A stretch of 47,520 nt of DNA from Paenibacillus ehimensis NBRC 15659 (GCF_004000785.1 NZ_BILX01000049.1:1-47520); one strand, 5' to 3'; shown: positions 32,080 through 42,391, counted from the first letter of the stretch. Notes: generated from the letters alone by a model not told the origin. Translations and numbers: made by a program.

Positions 32080-33303
32080 TTATGTCCGGGGCACGATCTC
32101 TCCACGCCGCTCCGGTCCGACGAGCCGGCCCCGCTTATACACCGCCTGCACATCCAGCTTGCCCGCCTCGGCGTTCCAGCGGAACGTCACCACATCCGCA
32201 GCCTGCCCGATTTCCAGCGTACCGATTCCCGCGCACCCAAGCAGGCGCGCCGGCCTGTCCGTCGCCATCGCTACGGCCGTCGCCAGCGGGGAGCCTGTCA
32301 TCTGTGCGAACCGCCCTACGCAGTCCGCCAGGCTGACCGCCGATCCGGCCAGCAGGTTCGGATTGTCCACCATATGCAGCCGGCCCGATGGCAGCAGCTC
32401 GACCTCGCCGCCGACATGCGTGCGGTAGGTGCCGGGCGGCAGGCCTGCCAAATGGACGGCATCACTGACAAGCAGCAGCGTCTCGCCTTTCACTTTGTGC
32501 ATCACGTTCACGACGGAAAAGTGCAGATGATGTCCGTCGCAGATGACGCTGGCGGCAAGCCGGTCTTCCGCCAGCTGCGACCAAATATAGTGCGGATGGC
32601 GCGGAAGCTGCGGGTGCGCTCCGTTCCCGAGATGCGTGCTCATTCGCGCCCCCGCCTCCACAGCGGCCGCGATGTGATCGTGATCGGCCGCCGTATGGCC
32701 GATGCTGGCAACGACGCCCGCCTCCGTCAGCTTGCGGATAAATTCCGCCGCGCCCGGGCGTTCCGGCGCCAGCGTAACCAGCCGGATGCGGTCCCCCGAA
32801 GCTTCCTGCCATGCGCTGAACTCGGCCCAGTCCGGATCCCGCACGTGCTCGGCCGGATGGGCGCCCCGAGGTCCGTTTTCGCCGGATATGTAAGGCCCCT
32901 CCATGTGAATGCCTGCCACGGCGGAAGCCGTCAGCTCATCCTGCTCGCAAGCGAGCCGCACCGCCGTCATGCAGTCTTTCATTTGCTCGAAGCTCGCCGT
33001 GATCACTGTCGGGCAGAAGGATGTCGTACCGGAAGCGAGTACCGCGCGAACCAGCCGCTTCACGGTCTCCACCCGCTGGTGCATATCGGCCCCCGTCAGG
33101 TTGATGTCCTCACCCCCGTACCCGTTGATCTGCAGATCGACGAAGCCCGGAGCGATCCAGAGCTCGTCAGGTCCTGCCGCGGCTTGACCCGGGCTTTCCG
33201 TCTCTTCCATCAAAGCAACGAAGCCCCCGTTTGCCACCAGCCGGATCCGTCTCCCGGTATCCGCCCGCCTTCCTTCGATTATCGTCGTGTTGGGATCGGT
33301 CAT
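32080..33303 (-). CDS. nagA: N-acetylglucosamine-6-phosphate deacetylase
   Basis: A 407-residue amidohydrolase that removes acetate from GlcNAc-6-phosphate. Family runs: APGFVDLQINGYGGEDI (about 57-73), the metal-binding GIHMEGPYISGENGPRGAHP (about 130-149), IGHTAADHDHI, STHLGNGAHP, and LVSDAVHLAGLPPGTY with the catalytic Asp. The open frame extends 13 codons upstream, but the ATG at 33303 lies 7 nt behind a perfect AAGGAGG, 25 bp after the nagB stop. It is the last gene of the lacI-nagB-nagA operon and processes the product of MurQ. Confidence 0.95.
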   Translation of the reverse strand: MTDPNTTIIEGRRADTGRRIRLVANGGFVALMEETESPGQAAAGPDELWIAPGFVDLQINGYGGEDINLTGADMHQRVETVKRLVRAVLASGTTSFCPTVITASFEQMKDCMTAVRLACEQDELTASAVAGIHMEGPYISGENGPRGAHPAEHVRDPDWAEFSAWQEASGDRIRLVTLAPERPGAAEFIRKLTEAGVVASIGHTAADHDHIAAAVEAGARMSTHLGNGAHPQLPRHPHYIWSQLAEDRLAASVICDGHHLHFSVVNVMHKVKGETLLLVSDAVHLAGLPPGTYRTHVGGEVELLPSGRLHMVDNPNLLAGSAVSLADCVGRFAQMTGSPLATAVAMATDRPARLLGCAGIGTLEIGQAADVVTFRWNAEAGKLDVQAVYKRGRLVGPERRGEIVPRT

Positions 33304-33328
33304 TTTCGTCCCTCCTTGGGTTACACCG

Positions 33329-34093
33329 CTATTGCGCCGCAATGCGGGAAGCGCTGGCGAAATCCAGAAACATATCGCAGCGGGCCGACCGTCGCAAGAT
33401 CGACGCCGGGCACGCCGAGTCGACCGGACCGAACAGCGTCCGATGCACCGCGTCGCTTTTGCGCTCGCCGGGCACCGTGCAAATGATATGTGAAGCCGAT
33501 ACGATGGACGGAATGGTCAATGTCAGCGCTTCGCGCGGCACCGCATCGAGCTGCGGGAAGCAGCCGTCGTTGACCTGCTGCTTGCGGCTCGTCTCATCCA
33601 GTTCGACCTTCTTAATGCGGACGGGGTCGTCGAAATCCGCCACATGAGGATCATTGAAGGCGATATGCCCGTTCTCGCCGATTCCGATGCAGGCAATATC
33701 GATCGGGTGCCGCTCCAGCAGCTCCGTATAACGGGCGCACTCTGCCGCAGGATCGTTCAAACCGTTCAGCGCATAGAATTCCAGCGGCGTCCGGAATGCA
33801 AACAGCTCTGTCCGCAAATACGCCGCAAAGCTCTGCGGGGCCTCGGTCGGCAAGCCGACGTATTCGTCCAGATGATAGCAGCGGATGCGCTCCCACGCGA
33901 CGGAATCCATGGTCCGCAGCGAACGCAAAAATTCGTTCTGCGACGGAGCGGAAGCAAAAACGACCGCGGCCGTCTCTTTCTCCCGCAGCGTCGTACGGAT
34001 CGCTTCCGCCAGCCGCTGCGCCGCCGCTTGCCCCATGCCTTCCCGGCTAGCGTAGGCCTCGACGGTCACCTGTTCGATCTTCCATTGCTTCAT
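33329..34093 (-). CDS. nagB: Glucosamine-6-phosphate deaminase
   Basis: A 254-residue isomerase/deaminase that turns glucosamine-6-phosphate into fructose-6-phosphate and ammonia. Seen are YHLDEYVGLPTEAPQSF (catalytic Asp region, about 70-86), CIGIGENGHIAFNDP (about 134-148), VPREALTLTIPSIVSA and the C-terminal FGPVDSACPASIL. It is slightly more divergent than B. subtilis NagB but keeps the active-site runs. Start: Met at 34093 lies 8 nt behind GGAGG; the upstream Met at 34108 overlaps that site. It follows the lacI-type regulator by 49 bp and precedes nagA. Confidence 0.93.
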   Translation of the reverse strand: MKQWKIEQVTVEAYASREGMGQAAAQRLAEAIRTTLREKETAAVVFASAPSQNEFLRSLRTMDSVAWERIRCYHLDEYVGLPTEAPQSFAAYLRTELFAFRTPLEFYALNGLNDPAAECARYTELLERHPIDIACIGIGENGHIAFNDPHVADFDDPVRIKKVELDETSRKQQVNDGCFPQLDAVPREALTLTIPSIVSASHIICTVPGERKSDAVHRTLFGPVDSACPASILRRSARCDMFLDFASASRIAAQ

Positions 34094-34142
34094 ATCCTCA
34101 TCCTCCATTCGTTGGGTGCAGTCTCAAGATTCAAGATTTAGT

Positions 34143-35147
34143 TCAATTCGCCGCCGTCCGCACGGATGACCGCACGACGAGCTTCTCGTCGAAGACGATC
34201 CGCTGCGGCGGAGTATCCGGCCCGCCGAAGATCCGCCCGAACAGCGTACGCGCCAACGCTTTGCCTGCCTCGTAGGTTGGAATAGAAACGGTCGTCAGCG
34301 GAAAAATCATCAGGTCGATATCGTCAAAGCCGGTCAAGGACATCTCCTCGGGAATCCGCAGGCCTTCGCTTTGAAAAGCTTTGACGACCCCCAACGCAAC
34401 CACGTCGTCGAAGCATATAAGCGCCGACGGCCTTTCTTTCATCGCGATCAGCTTCCGGCCGATCTCTACCCCGTCCGCGAGCTCTTGGGCTCCCTCAAAG
34501 GTAAACTCTGGCCGCAAAGCAAGCCCGTGCGCCGACAAAACATCCCGGCAAGCCCGAAGGCGCTCCCGAGACGCTCTGGATGTAGGGAGTCCGGCAGCGA
34601 AGCCGATGCTGCGATGGCCCCGTTCGAGCAAATGCTCCGTCACCTGCCGCCCGCCGTCGTAATCGTCGAACTCGACATACGAGCTGTCCAGCCCCGGCAC
34701 GCTTCCAAGCAGGACGAAAGGGACGGACTTCGCTTTCAGATCGAACAAGTGGTCGAACGTCACCTCCTCCAGCAGCGGCGCAACGATCAGGCCGTCCACC
34801 CGTCTGCTCAGCATGGCTTGAATCTGCTCTTTTTCGGTGTGATGATCCTCGAAGCTGCTGCATAGAAAAACCGTATAGCCGTATTCGCCCGCAACCTCCT
34901 GGACGCCCTTGGTCAGCTTGCTGTAGAACGGATTGGCGATGTCCTTGATGACAAGCCCGATCGTTTTCGTATATTTCGTCGACAACCCCCGGGCAATCTC
35001 ATTCGGAACATAGCCGTACTGCTCGGCCGCCTGCAGCACCTTCTGTCTCGTTTTCTCGGAAAATCCGTCCTTGTTGTTCAGCACGCCCGATATGGTGCTT
35101 TTGGCGAGACCGGTCATTTTCGCCAAGTCGCTAATGGTAAGCTTCAC
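34143..35147 (-). CDS. LacI-family repressor of the nagBA operon
   Basis: A 334-residue LacI/GalR regulator. The helix-turn-helix and hinge (about 1-60) read LTISDLAKMTGLAKSTISGVLNNKDGFSEKTRQKV, followed by a periplasmic-binding-protein-like sensor domain (about 62-334) with GLVIKDIANPFYSKL and ICFDDVVALGVVKAF. GTG at 35147 is 6 nt behind GAGGGGGTG; the alternative GTG at 35156 lies inside that site. The gene is first in the operon with nagB and nagA, and two perfect palindromes flank its promoter, so it is very likely autoregulated. The inducer would be an amino-sugar phosphate; this is inferred, since Gram-positive nag regulators are more often of the GntR type. Confidence 0.9.
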   Translation of the reverse strand: MKLTISDLAKMTGLAKSTISGVLNNKDGFSEKTRQKVLQAAEQYGYVPNEIARGLSTKYTKTIGLVIKDIANPFYSKLTKGVQEVAGEYGYTVFLCSSFEDHHTEKEQIQAMLSRRVDGLIVAPLLEEVTFDHLFDLKAKSVPFVLLGSVPGLDSSYVEFDDYDGGRQVTEHLLERGHRSIGFAAGLPTSRASRERLRACRDVLSAHGLALRPEFTFEGAQELADGVEIGRKLIAMKERPSALICFDDVVALGVVKAFQSEGLRIPEEMSLTGFDDIDLMIFPLTTVSIPTYEAGKALARTLFGRIFGGPDTPPQRIVFDEKLVVRSSVRTAAN

Positions 35148-35162
35148 GATCCGCACCCCCTC

Positions 35163-35180
35163 ATTTGAACCGGTTCAAAT
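35163..35180. promoter_or_regulatory. LacI-type operator O1
   Basis: ATTTGAACCGGTTCAAAT, an 18-bp perfect palindrome with the central CG of LacI-family operators, between the -10 and the regulator gene and covering the predicted start point. Confidence 0.85.
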
Positions 35181-35184
35181 TTTA

Positions 35185-35212
35185 TTTATAGTAAAAGGAA
35201 ATGCTTGAACAA
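35185..35212 (-). promoter_or_regulatory. Promoter of the lacI-nagB-nagA operon
   Basis: On the minus strand TTGTTC (35207-35212), 16 bp, TATAAA (35185-35190). A 7-bp inverted repeat GGAAATG/CATTTCC (35197-35203 and 35216-35222) encloses the -35. Confidence 0.6.
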
Positions 35213-35238
35213 AAACATTTCCAATATGAAAATAAAAT

Positions 35239-35258
35239 AAATTGAACCGGTTCAATTT
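35239..35258. promoter_or_regulatory. LacI-type operator O2
   Basis: AAATTGAACCGGTTCAATTT, a 20-bp perfect palindrome sharing a 14-bp core with O1. The centres are 77 bp apart, on either side of the promoter, suitable for DNA looping. Confidence 0.85.
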
Positions 35259-35327
35259 CCTGTATTATATGTCCTCGCCGCTCGTCCTGTCAAGCTGTGG
35301 TAAAGCGGGCACAGCGAATATCGGCGC

Positions 35328-35371
35328 AAAAAAATCGAGGAGTAACCCGAAGCGGCACTCTCGATTTTTTT
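35328..35371. terminator. Bidirectional terminator
   Basis: Seven A, TCGAGGAGT ... ACTCTCGA, seven T. It lies about 105 bp after the kinase stop (35476) and upstream of the nag operator region. The rest of the roughly 330-bp gap shows nothing further. Confidence 0.85.
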
Positions 35372-35475
35372 CATGTATTATAATCGCCACAACAAGCCGA
35401 TGGCAGGTAAAATTCCCATTTGGTCATGCGCTAACCATTCGACAAAACGTTGTTATTCCCCCGAGCATCAACCGC

Positions 35476-36558
35476 TCAAGGCAAAGCCGGCAGCCTGACG
35501 GTAAACGTCGTTCCCTCGCCGGGAACGCTCTGCACGGCAACGGAGCCCGTATGCATCTCGACAATCCGCTTGACGATCGCAAGCCCGAGCCCGCTCCCTC
35601 CCGCGTTTCGGTTGCGGGATTTGTCGGCCTTGTAGAACCGCTCGAAAATATGGGCCGCATCCTTCTCGGAGATGCCGATCCCGGTGTCGGTAACGAAGAC
35701 GACCGCCTGCTGACCGTTGCGCTTAAGCCGAACGCCGATCGTCCCGCCGGCCGGGGTAAATTTGATGCTGTTGTGCAGCAGATTGAGCCACACCTGGCTC
35801 AGCAAATCTTCGTCAGCCTCGATGCTGACGTCTTCCAGCGATACATCCATGTCGATTCCTTTATCGTGCCACTGCGGCTCGCACGCCAGAATGAGGCTGC
35901 GCAGCTGCTTGTCGAGCCGGTACCGCCTCCGCTCGAACGGATGGTGGTCGGATTCGAGGGAGGTCAGCTTCAGCAGGTTTTCGCTCAGCTTGGACAGCCG
36001 GGCGCTTTCCTTTTCGATGATGCCGAGATAATGCATCCGTTCTTCCCGGCTGAGCTCGTCGCTTTGCAGGATGCGGGCAAAGCCGCCGATCGACGTCAGC
36101 GGCGACTGGATTTCATGGGAGACGTTGGAGATGAACTCCTGGCGCATTTTTTCCATCTGATTGAGCTCGACGGCCATGTGGTTGATGCTTTCGACGAGCT
36201 CGCCGAACTGGCCCGGGACGCGCTCATCCGAGGGAATGCTGACGGTAAAATCGCCTTTGGCGATCCGCCGCATGGCATCGATCATCGGGCGGAACATTTC
36301 CATGCGCTTGTCGCGGAAAATAACTCCGATCGTCCCCATAATCCCCATGCTGGTAACAAACGCCACCAATTGGGTAAACAGCTGGCCGACATAATCGGAA
36401 GGCCGGCTTCCCAGCGCATTCAGCAAATAGCGAATGAAGAAATACGCGGCCGACCAGCTCGCCAGCGAAAATAAAAGTAAGAGGCAAATACCGAAGAGAC
36501 TTTTCAAAAATCGCCATCCGCTCCGCGGTCTTCGGCTCACCCGATGCTGTACTTCCAC
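35476..36558 (-). CDS. Membrane sensor histidine kinase without adjacent regulator
   Basis: A 360-residue kinase with two helices (about 18-47 and 62-83) and only a short external loop of about 15 residues, then HAMP (about 84-135), HisKA with phosphoacceptor in FISNVSHEIQSPLTSI (about 140-155), and HATPase with WLNLLHNSIKFTP, TDTGIGIS and GGSGLGLAIVKRI. The short loop suggests membrane or envelope sensing, or sensing with a partner protein. GTG start behind TAGGAGGGACGGGA, 17 bp after the BmrA-type exporter gene. The expected response-regulator gene is not next to it on either side, so the pair is split or lost. Confidence 0.9.
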   Translation of the reverse strand: MEVQHRVSRRPRSGWRFLKSLFGICLLLLFSLASWSAAYFFIRYLLNALGSRPSDYVGQLFTQLVAFVTSMGIMGTIGVIFRDKRMEMFRPMIDAMRRIAKGDFTVSIPSDERVPGQFGELVESINHMAVELNQMEKMRQEFISNVSHEIQSPLTSIGGFARILQSDELSREERMHYLGIIEKESARLSKLSENLLKLTSLESDHHPFERRRYRLDKQLRSLILACEPQWHDKGIDMDVSLEDVSIEADEDLLSQVWLNLLHNSIKFTPAGGTIGVRLKRNGQQAVVFVTDTGIGISEKDAAHIFERFYKADKSRNRNAGGSGLGLAIVKRIVEMHTGSVAVQSVPGEGTTFTVRLPALP

Positions 36559-36575
36559 TCCCGTCCCTCCTACGT

Positions 36576-38324
36576 TTAAACCGGTTCTTGAATACGAAGC
36601 TGCTGCGCAGCGAATTCGCGGTACAGCGCATGCGTTTGGAACAACTGCTCGTGCGTGCCGATGCCCGTTACTTTGCCTTTCTCAAGAAAGACGATTTGGT
36701 CCGCATCCACCACGGTCGACAGCCGGTGCGCAATGACCAGCGTCGTCCGTCCCTGCATCAGGTTGTTCAGCGCCTGCTGCACGACGATTTCCGACTTGCT
36801 GTCCAGACTGGAGGTCGCCTCATCCAGCATCAGAATTTGCGGGTTGCGCAGCAGCGCCCGCGCAATCGCTATTCTCTGCCGCTGTCCCCCGGACAGCTTG
36901 ATTCCCCGTTCGCCGACTTCCGTCTCGTAGCCGTTCGGAAGCTCGTGAATGAACGTATCGGCATAGGCCATACGCGCCGCCTGCTCCAGCTCTTGATCCG
37001 TCACGTCATGCGGCAAGCCGTAGCAGATATTGTCGCGGATCGTCCCGGCGATCAACGGGCTTTCCTGGGAAACATAGCCGATGCGGCTGCGCCATGACGG
37101 CAGCGAGTACTCATGGATCGGCTCGTCCCCGAGTTTGATGAAGCCCTCGGTCGGCGGGTAGAACCGCTCGAGCAGCGCGAACAGCGTCGTTTTTCCGCTG
37201 CCGCTCGGTCCGACGATGGCTGTCACTTTGCCGGGCTGAATCGTAAAGCTGACGTCGTCCAGTATCGTTTCGCCGTTTTTATAAGCGAAGGTCACGTGTT
37301 CGAGCATCAATGGCCGGCCTGCGTTATCAAGGGGCTTGCCGGAGGCATGATCTTCTTCCCCGAGCTCCAGCAGCGCCGCGATTCGTTCCGTCGCTCCGAC
37401 CGCCTTTTGAAACTGGGTGAAGAAGGTCGTAATTTGCGTAATCGGAAGCACGAATTGAAACAGATACAGGATGAACGCGACCAGATCTCCCGCCGTCAGC
37501 GTGCCGGAAGCGACCCGCGCGCCTCCGTACCCGATAATCACCACAAGCAGCAGCATCAGGATGAAAAAGATAAGCGGCCCGACCCACGCCGACACGATGC
37601 CTTCCTTCAAGCCAAGCCGGAACAGCTTCTCAATGCCCGTCCGCCCGTTCCGGTATTCGGCCGTCTCCGCATTCGAAGCCTTCACCAGCCGGATCTCCGA
37701 CAATACCCGGCTGATCACCGCCGTAAAACCGGCCGTTTCATCCTGCAGGCCGACCGAAATCTTATGCATCTGTCTGCCGAGCGGGGTCAAAATCAGGATG
37801 GCCAGCGGCACGACGATCAGCATCATCAGCGTCATTCGCCAATCGAGATACAGCAGAACCGCAATCGACCCGACGACGCCCAGAATCCCGGTGAAGAAGC
37901 CGGTCAAATGCTCGCTGATCAAGCCTTTGACGACGCCGGTATCGTTGGTCATCCGGCTGATCGTTTCCCCCGTCTCATGATTGTCGTAGTAGGAGACCGG
38001 CAGAGCCAGCAGCTTTTTCCACAGCCGGTCCCGCAGAGAGGCTACGACCTGCTGCCCCGCCCGGTTGAGCAGATACACCCCGATGCCGCCCGCAAGCGCC
38101 TGCCCGACGAAGGCCGCCCCCATCAGCACGATCTGTGTCAGGCTTAAGGAGGTCAGCGAAAAGCTGTCGACCATATTTTTCGTAAACAGCGGAATCGCCA
38201 ATCCGACCAAGGTCGAGATAATGCTTAGAAACAGCGCGGCGGCCAGCAGAGCCTTGGAAGGCTTCGTTTCCCGGACCAGCCGGATCAATTGCCGCCAATT
38301 CGCTGATTTTTTCGGATTTGACAT
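36576..38324 (-). CDS. bmrA: BmrA-type multidrug ABC exporter (half transporter)
   Basis: A 582-residue half transporter working as a homodimer in the membrane. Six helices (about 1-320), including [19 protein letters not shown] and [20 protein letters not shown], precede the ATPase: Walker [38 protein letters not shown], signature [16 protein letters not shown], Walker [13 protein letters not shown] and IAHRLSTV. Similarity to B. subtilis BmrA (YvcC) is evident along the whole length from memory of that protein. It is followed by the histidine kinase, probably in one operon. A role in drug or lipid export is family knowledge; the substrate is unknown. Confidence 0.92.
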   Translation of the reverse strand: MSNPKKSANWRQLIRLVRETKPSKALLAAALFLSIISTLVGLAIPLFTKNMVDSFSLTSLSLTQIVLMGAAFVGQALAGGIGVYLLNRAGQQVVASLRDRLWKKLLALPVSYYDNHETGETISRMTNDTGVVKGLISEHLTGFFTGILGVVGSIAVLLYLDWRMTLMMLIVVPLAILILTPLGRQMHKISVGLQDETAGFTAVISRVLSEIRLVKASNAETAEYRNGRTGIEKLFRLGLKEGIVSAWVGPLIFFILMLLLVVIIGYGGARVASGTLTAGDLVAFILYLFQFVLPITQITTFFTQFQKAVGATERIAALLELGEEDHASGKPLDNAGRPLMLEHVTFAYKNGETILDDVSFTIQPGKVTAIVGPSGSGKTTLFALLERFYPPTEGFIKLGDEPIHEYSLPSWRSRIGYVSQESPLIAGTIRDNICYGLPHDVTDQELEQAARMAYADTFIHELPNGYETEVGERGIKLSGGQRQRIAIARALLRNPQILMLDEATSSLDSKSEIVVQQALNNLMQGRTTLVIAHRLSTVVDADQIVFLEKGKVTGIGTHEQLFQTHALYREFAAQQLRIQEPV

Positions 38325-38438
38325 ATGTATCCCAACTCCATTCTATTTTCCTATAACTCTCTTCCGTTTGACAATCTGTACTTTACGATACTTTTTTAAA
38401 CGGAATATTAACGGAAAAGACTGGAACCCGGGGAAATG

Positions 38439-38476
38439 AAAAAAGCCTTAACCCGCCGAAAACATCGGGTTAAGGC
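38439..38476 (-). terminator. Terminator of the P-loop kinase gene
   Basis: GCCTTAACCCG pairs with CGGGTTAAGGC (11 bp, 10-nt loop) and is followed on the minus strand by six T. It separates the small kinase gene from the exporter unit. Confidence 0.92.
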
Positions 38477-38508
38477 CGCCGCGTAGACGGCGTCGTATCG
38501 GCATCGGC

Positions 38509-39051
38509 TCAGACGGACGCTGCTTCCGCGGAGCGTCTCATGATCTCGCTCACCGTCTCTTCCGGAGTCAGCTCGGACGTATCGAGCCAGAGGCCGATTT
38601 TCGGCGTTTCGTTATGCAAAATACCGTTCAACCCGGCAACCGTCCACAGTCCGTAGCCTTTCTTCCCCCTGGCCGCCTCTCTGGCGGCAACCGCCTCCTC
38701 GCCGGGCGCCAGCACGACGACATAAAGCGGACGATGCCGGATGAAAGAGACAAACTCTTCCAGCATCGGCCCGATGACGACGTCCTGCACGACGACGGTG
38801 AAGCCGGCATCGGCATACGTGTCGGCTGCGGCGGCCGCCAGCCGGTACCGCAAACGCAGCTGACGGGTCGCCTCCTCCGAGGCGTCGGGAAGCAGCTCTT
38901 CCCGCCCTTTGACGATCATCCTGCGGAACGTGTCGCCGCGCAGATGAACCGCCCGGTCGAATTGCTCGGCCAGCAGCTGTGCGACCGTCGATTTGCCGCT
39001 CGCCATCACTCCGGTGATTAGATAAATAGCTGCGCGTTCCTTAGGTTTCAT
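38509..39051 (-). CDS. Small P-loop kinase/phosphotransferase (AAA_33, Cpt/zeta-like)
   Basis: A 180-residue cytoplasmic protein with Walker A ITGVMASGKSTVAQLLAE (about 12-29), HLRGDTFRRMIVKGREE (about 36-52), a hydrophobic Walker B-like strand FTVVVQDVVIG, and a lid region with EEAVAAREAARGKKGYG. It resembles chloramphenicol-phosphotransferase-like and zeta-toxin-like kinases of the AAA_33 group, which phosphorylate small molecules. No antitoxin-like gene is next to it, so a toxin role is not supported. ATG behind GGAGAGGGG. The physiological substrate is unknown. Confidence 0.75.
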   Translation of the reverse strand: MKPKERAAIYLITGVMASGKSTVAQLLAEQFDRAVHLRGDTFRRMIVKGREELLPDASEEATRQLRLRYRLAAAAADTYADAGFTVVVQDVVIGPMLEEFVSFIRHRPLYVVVLAPGEEAVAAREAARGKKGYGLWTVAGLNGILHNETPKIGLWLDTSELTPEETVSEIMRRSAEAASV

Positions 39052-39169
39052 GCGAATGCCCCTCTCCCCCGAACTTCATATGCTTTCAGTGTAACATCCG
39101 CGTGAACCCATCATTAGGGACAGTTTGAATAAAACGGTTTGCTCCGGTCCGAACAGCGCCTACGAGCAG

Positions 39170-42100
39170 CTACTTGACCAGGGCGACGCGATTTTCCGGG
39201 TGTACGTGCGCCCATCCTTCTTTCGCGTAACGCCCCTCCGTCCGCAGGCGCTCCAGCCAAGCTTGCGCTTCCCGCTCCCCTGCTCCGCGCACCGTCCGGT
39301 AGGCTTGTTGCAATGCCGACTCCACCTCCGCGATCGCCTGAGCGTCATCCCCGCATACATAGATGCACCCTCCCCCATCAAGGATGTTCATCAAATGGGA
39401 GGCATGGCGTTCCAGCAAATGCCGTACATGGCGGCTGCTTTTCCCTTCCGCATCGGAAAAAGCTCGATGAAGGGTAACGACATCCTCCCTATCGTACTGC
39501 TCAAGCTCCTCGCGATAAATCGAATCCGCTTCGCTGCGGCATCCGATATAAAGATGCGCCTCGCCCAGCGCAACTCCTTTCTCGCGGATAGCGGCCCGCG
39601 CCTGTAAAAAGCCGCGGAAAGGCGCGGCCCCCGTCCCGGTCCCCACCATGATGATCGGCGTCGCCGGATTTTCCGGGAGCCGCAATCCGGCTTCGGGCGA
39701 ACGGATGAAGATCAAGATTTCTTCCCCGGGCCTGCTCCCGGCCAAGGCATTCGATGCCGTGCCCCGGTATTCGCCGCCCCCGCTCCAAGCGCGGGCCTGC
39801 ACAACGTCTACGGCAATACTGACCTGCCGGGGACTGACCCGCGGGGAGCTCGTTATGAAGTAGTACCTCGGCTGGAGAGGAGGCAGCAGTTCGATCAGCC
39901 TTTCGAACGGCAGCTGGCAAGCTTCATACTTTTCAAGCAGGTCCAGCATCGAAATGCGCTTCTTCAGGATCTGCTCCTCGTAGTCGCTCGCCTCAGCCAT
40001 CGCTTCCAATTCGCGCTTGTGCGGAGGACACACCGTATGCGCCGCAAGCTCGCGCAGCTGCTCGCGGGTAACGGGCTCCTGCAGCTCTAAGCACCGGCTC
40101 AGCAGCTCATGGATACCGACCGGGCGGTTCAGCGGGAGATGCGTCGGGCCGTTACCGTTTGTCGCCGAAACCATCAATTGATCGCTCCCCTTCAATCCGT
40201 AACGCCGCAAAACCCTGCCGACAATGGCCTGGCTGTTGCTTGGCAGCACTCCGAGAAGATCCCCCTCCCGGTAGGCAACCCCATCCGGCAACGCGATCTC
40301 CAGATGCCGCGTACTCCGGCCGCTGCCGGCCATCCGGAGCTCGCGGTTATCCGCCACCGCAGCGTAAACGGCATCATAGACACGGGCAAGCGGAATCCTT
40401 TCCAAGCCGCTGACCATTCGGACTTGAACGCCGCTTTGCTTCTTCTCTGCGTTGTCTCGTTCCAGTCCAAAAGCATGCCTAAGGTCGGACCAGAGGCGGA
40501 CCCGCCATTCATCGAGCTGCTTCTCGAAGTCGCCGCCGGCATCCGCCTCGCCGCGTACCGAGAGTCTCGCCGCTCCCTTCCGGGCCAACTGCTCGTCGAT
40601 CCACCGCGGCACGTCCTGATACGTGTTGGACCAATTGCGGTCCCCGCACCCGAATACGGCGTAGCGAACGCCTCGAAGCTCGCCCGGCTGCACGCCTTCC
40701 AGCCATTTCACAAATTCGCGCGCATTGCCAGGAGGCTTGCCGTTATAAGACGCGGTGACGATGAGCACCGCCACATCCTTGGGCAGCCCTCCGATCCACT
40801 CGTTCAGCGGCGCAGCCTCGCTTCGGAAGCCTTGTGCCCGCGCGGTATCCGACAGCTCGCGGGCGATCCCTTCCGCCGTGCCTAAATTGGAACCGTAAAG
40901 CACGAGCAGAGACGTCTTTTCCGCCCCTGCAAGCGGACGGTTTGCCTGCTGCTCGCTTGGCTCCGCTTCGACGGCTTGGGAATGGGCTGGTGTTTCCGGT
41001 CCCTGAACTGTGGGGCTTGCCGTCTTGCGCCGCGGCCGTACGCGGAGATGAAAATCGCCCGGTTTGAGCGTCAAAGTTTGCTTCACGTCCAACTGATAGT
41101 TCGTATGATCCACCAGCTCAAAATGCCGGAGAATCATGCCGAGAACCAGCGTCGCTTCGTGAAGCGCAAACTGCATTCCGATGCAGGCCCGTTGACCGTT
41201 ACCGAACGGCTTGTAGGCATGGGCGGGAATGCCGCCGGGATCTGCGAACCGTTCGGGACGGAATTCGTCCGCGTCCGCGCCCCAGGCGGCTTTGTCCCGG
41301 TGAAGCTGCGGCAGGAGAACCCCGATGCCTTCTCCCTTGTGAATGCGGTACTTTCCTCCAATGACCGTATCTTCCTTCGCATAGAGCTCGAATCCCGGGG
41401 CCGTTGGCCACAAGCGCAGCGATTCGTTTAATATGAGCCGGATGTAATGGAGCTGCAGCACCTGCGCATACGACGGAAACGAATCCGTCAGCACCCGGTC
41501 CGCTTCCAGATAAGCCTTCTGAAGCACATCCGGATGCTTTATCAAAAAATATAAAGCGAACGATAACAAGCCGCTGGTCGTTTCGTGTCCGGCGATCAAG
41601 AACGTGATGATCTGATACCTGATATTTTCGTCATCCAATTTCTCGCCTGTCTCCGGGTCCTTCCCGTTCAGCATCCGGGCCAGCAGGTCGATTTCGCCCC
41701 GGTCCCCGCTTGCCTTTCGTTCCCCGATGATTTTGTCCACGAGGGAAAACATCGTTTGAATATCTTGGTTAAACTGCTGCCTCGTCCGCACCATGAACAG
41801 GTTTAGAATTTTCAAGCGCCCGCTTTGCATCATGGCTTCGTTCAGAGCGCAGACCATGCTGTTAATAAAAGGGCTTGGCGTTTCGCGATAAAAACTGTTA
41901 AAGCGGTAATTGAAGCCGCACAAGCCGATCGTATCCAGCGTAAGCCGGGTCATGTCTTCTGCGACATCGATGCTTTCATTGGGATTGAGGCGGGCCCATT
42001 TTTGAATCAGCTGCGAGGCGATATCGACCATCATCGCATGGTACCCTTTCATCGCCTGCTGGCTGAAGGTAGGGAGAAGAATACGATGGGCTTTTTGCCA

Positions 42101-42391
42101 ATTCGGCTCATCCGTCCGGCTTGTAAACAACCCGTCTCCGCCAAAGGCGCGCACATTCTCCAAGTCGCCTTTAATGCTTTTGTCGAAGCGCGATTCGTCG
42201 CAGACTTCCGCCACCAGTTCATGCCCGGACACGACGATGCTCGAATAACCGGGAATCGTTAGCCGGTAAATGGGACCGTACTCTTCCGCAAGCTTGCACA
42301 TCGAAAGAGTCGGTTTCTTGCTGTCGATCAAAGGTAAATTTCCAAGGAGACCGTAAGTTCTGGGCTGAGGAATCACTCCCGCTTCACTCAT
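39170..42391 (-). CDS. CYP102-type P450-reductase fusion (fatty acid hydroxylase)
   Basis: A 1073-residue self-sufficient monooxygenase in the cytoplasm that hydroxylates fatty acids near the omega end with NADPH. The P450 domain (about 1-460) has the oxygen-binding [18 protein letters not shown] and the haem ligand Cys in [10 protein letters not shown] (near 400). The FMN domain begins at [16 protein letters not shown] (about 490), followed by FAD ([10 protein letters not shown]) and NADPH ([20 protein letters not shown]) regions. The phenylalanine of GDGLF, equal to BM3 Phe87, is kept, but the Arg47 and Tyr51 positions of BM3 are Tyr and Val. Start: the upstream ATG abuts GGGAGG, so 42391 is chosen. 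It closely follows a TetR gene, like cypB-fatR in B. subtilis. Confidence 0.96.
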   Translation of the reverse strand: MSEAGVIPQPRTYGLLGNLPLIDSKKPTLSMCKLAEEYGPIYRLTIPGYSSIVVSGHELVAEVCDESRFDKSIKGDLENVRAFGGDGLFTSRTDEPNWQKAHRILLPTFSQQAMKGYHAMMVDIASQLIQKWARLNPNESIDVAEDMTRLTLDTIGLCGFNYRFNSFYRETPSPFINSMVCALNEAMMQSGRLKILNLFMVRTRQQFNQDIQTMFSLVDKIIGERKASGDRGEIDLLARMLNGKDPETGEKLDDENIRYQIITFLIAGHETTSGLLSFALYFLIKHPDVLQKAYLEADRVLTDSFPSYAQVLQLHYIRLILNESLRLWPTAPGFELYAKEDTVIGGKYRIHKGEGIGVLLPQLHRDKAAWGADADEFRPERFADPGGIPAHAYKPFGNGQRACIGMQFALHEATLVLGMILRHFELVDHTNYQLDVKQTLTLKPGDFHLRVRPRRKTASPTVQGPETPAHSQAVEAEPSEQQANRPLAGAEKTSLLVLYGSNLGTAEGIARELSDTARAQGFRSEAAPLNEWIGGLPKDVAVLIVTASYNGKPPGNAREFVKWLEGVQPGELRGVRYAVFGCGDRNWSNTYQDVPRWIDEQLARKGAARLSVRGEADAGGDFEKQLDEWRVRLWSDLRHAFGLERDNAEKKQSGVQVRMVSGLERIPLARVYDAVYAAVADNRELRMAGSGRSTRHLEIALPDGVAYREGDLLGVLPSNSQAIVGRVLRRYGLKGSDQLMVSATNGNGPTHLPLNRPVGIHELLSRCLELQEPVTREQLRELAAHTVCPPHKRELEAMAEASDYEEQILKKRISMLDLLEKYEACQLPFERLIELLPPLQPRYYFITSSPRVSPRQVSIAVDVVQARAWSGGGEYRGTASNALAGSRPGEEILIFIRSPEAGLRLPENPATPIIMVGTGTGAAPFRGFLQARAAIREKGVALGEAHLYIGCRSEADSIYREELEQYDREDVVTLHRAFSDAEGKSSRHVRHLLERHASHLMNILDGGGCIYVCGDDAQAIAEVESALQQAYRTVRGAGEREAQAWLERLRTEGRYAKEGWAHVHPENRVALVK

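Noticed and set aside
32074..33486. 470-codon plus-strand frame
   Set aside because: Antisense to nagA and nagB, with Arg/His-rich shadow composition.
35242..36474. 410-codon plus-strand frame starting in the nag operator region
   Set aside because: Antisense to the histidine kinase, no ribosome site and no recognisable domain.
36579..36586. Further LacI operators AACCGGTT at 36579 and near 44341
   Set aside because: Only the central 8 bp match and the TTGA/TCAA flanks are missing; both lie in coding or relic DNA.
38509..39051. Zeta-type toxin
   Set aside because: P-loop fold is similar, but there is no epsilon-like antitoxin gene next to it and the context is chromosomal; a small-molecule kinase is as likely.
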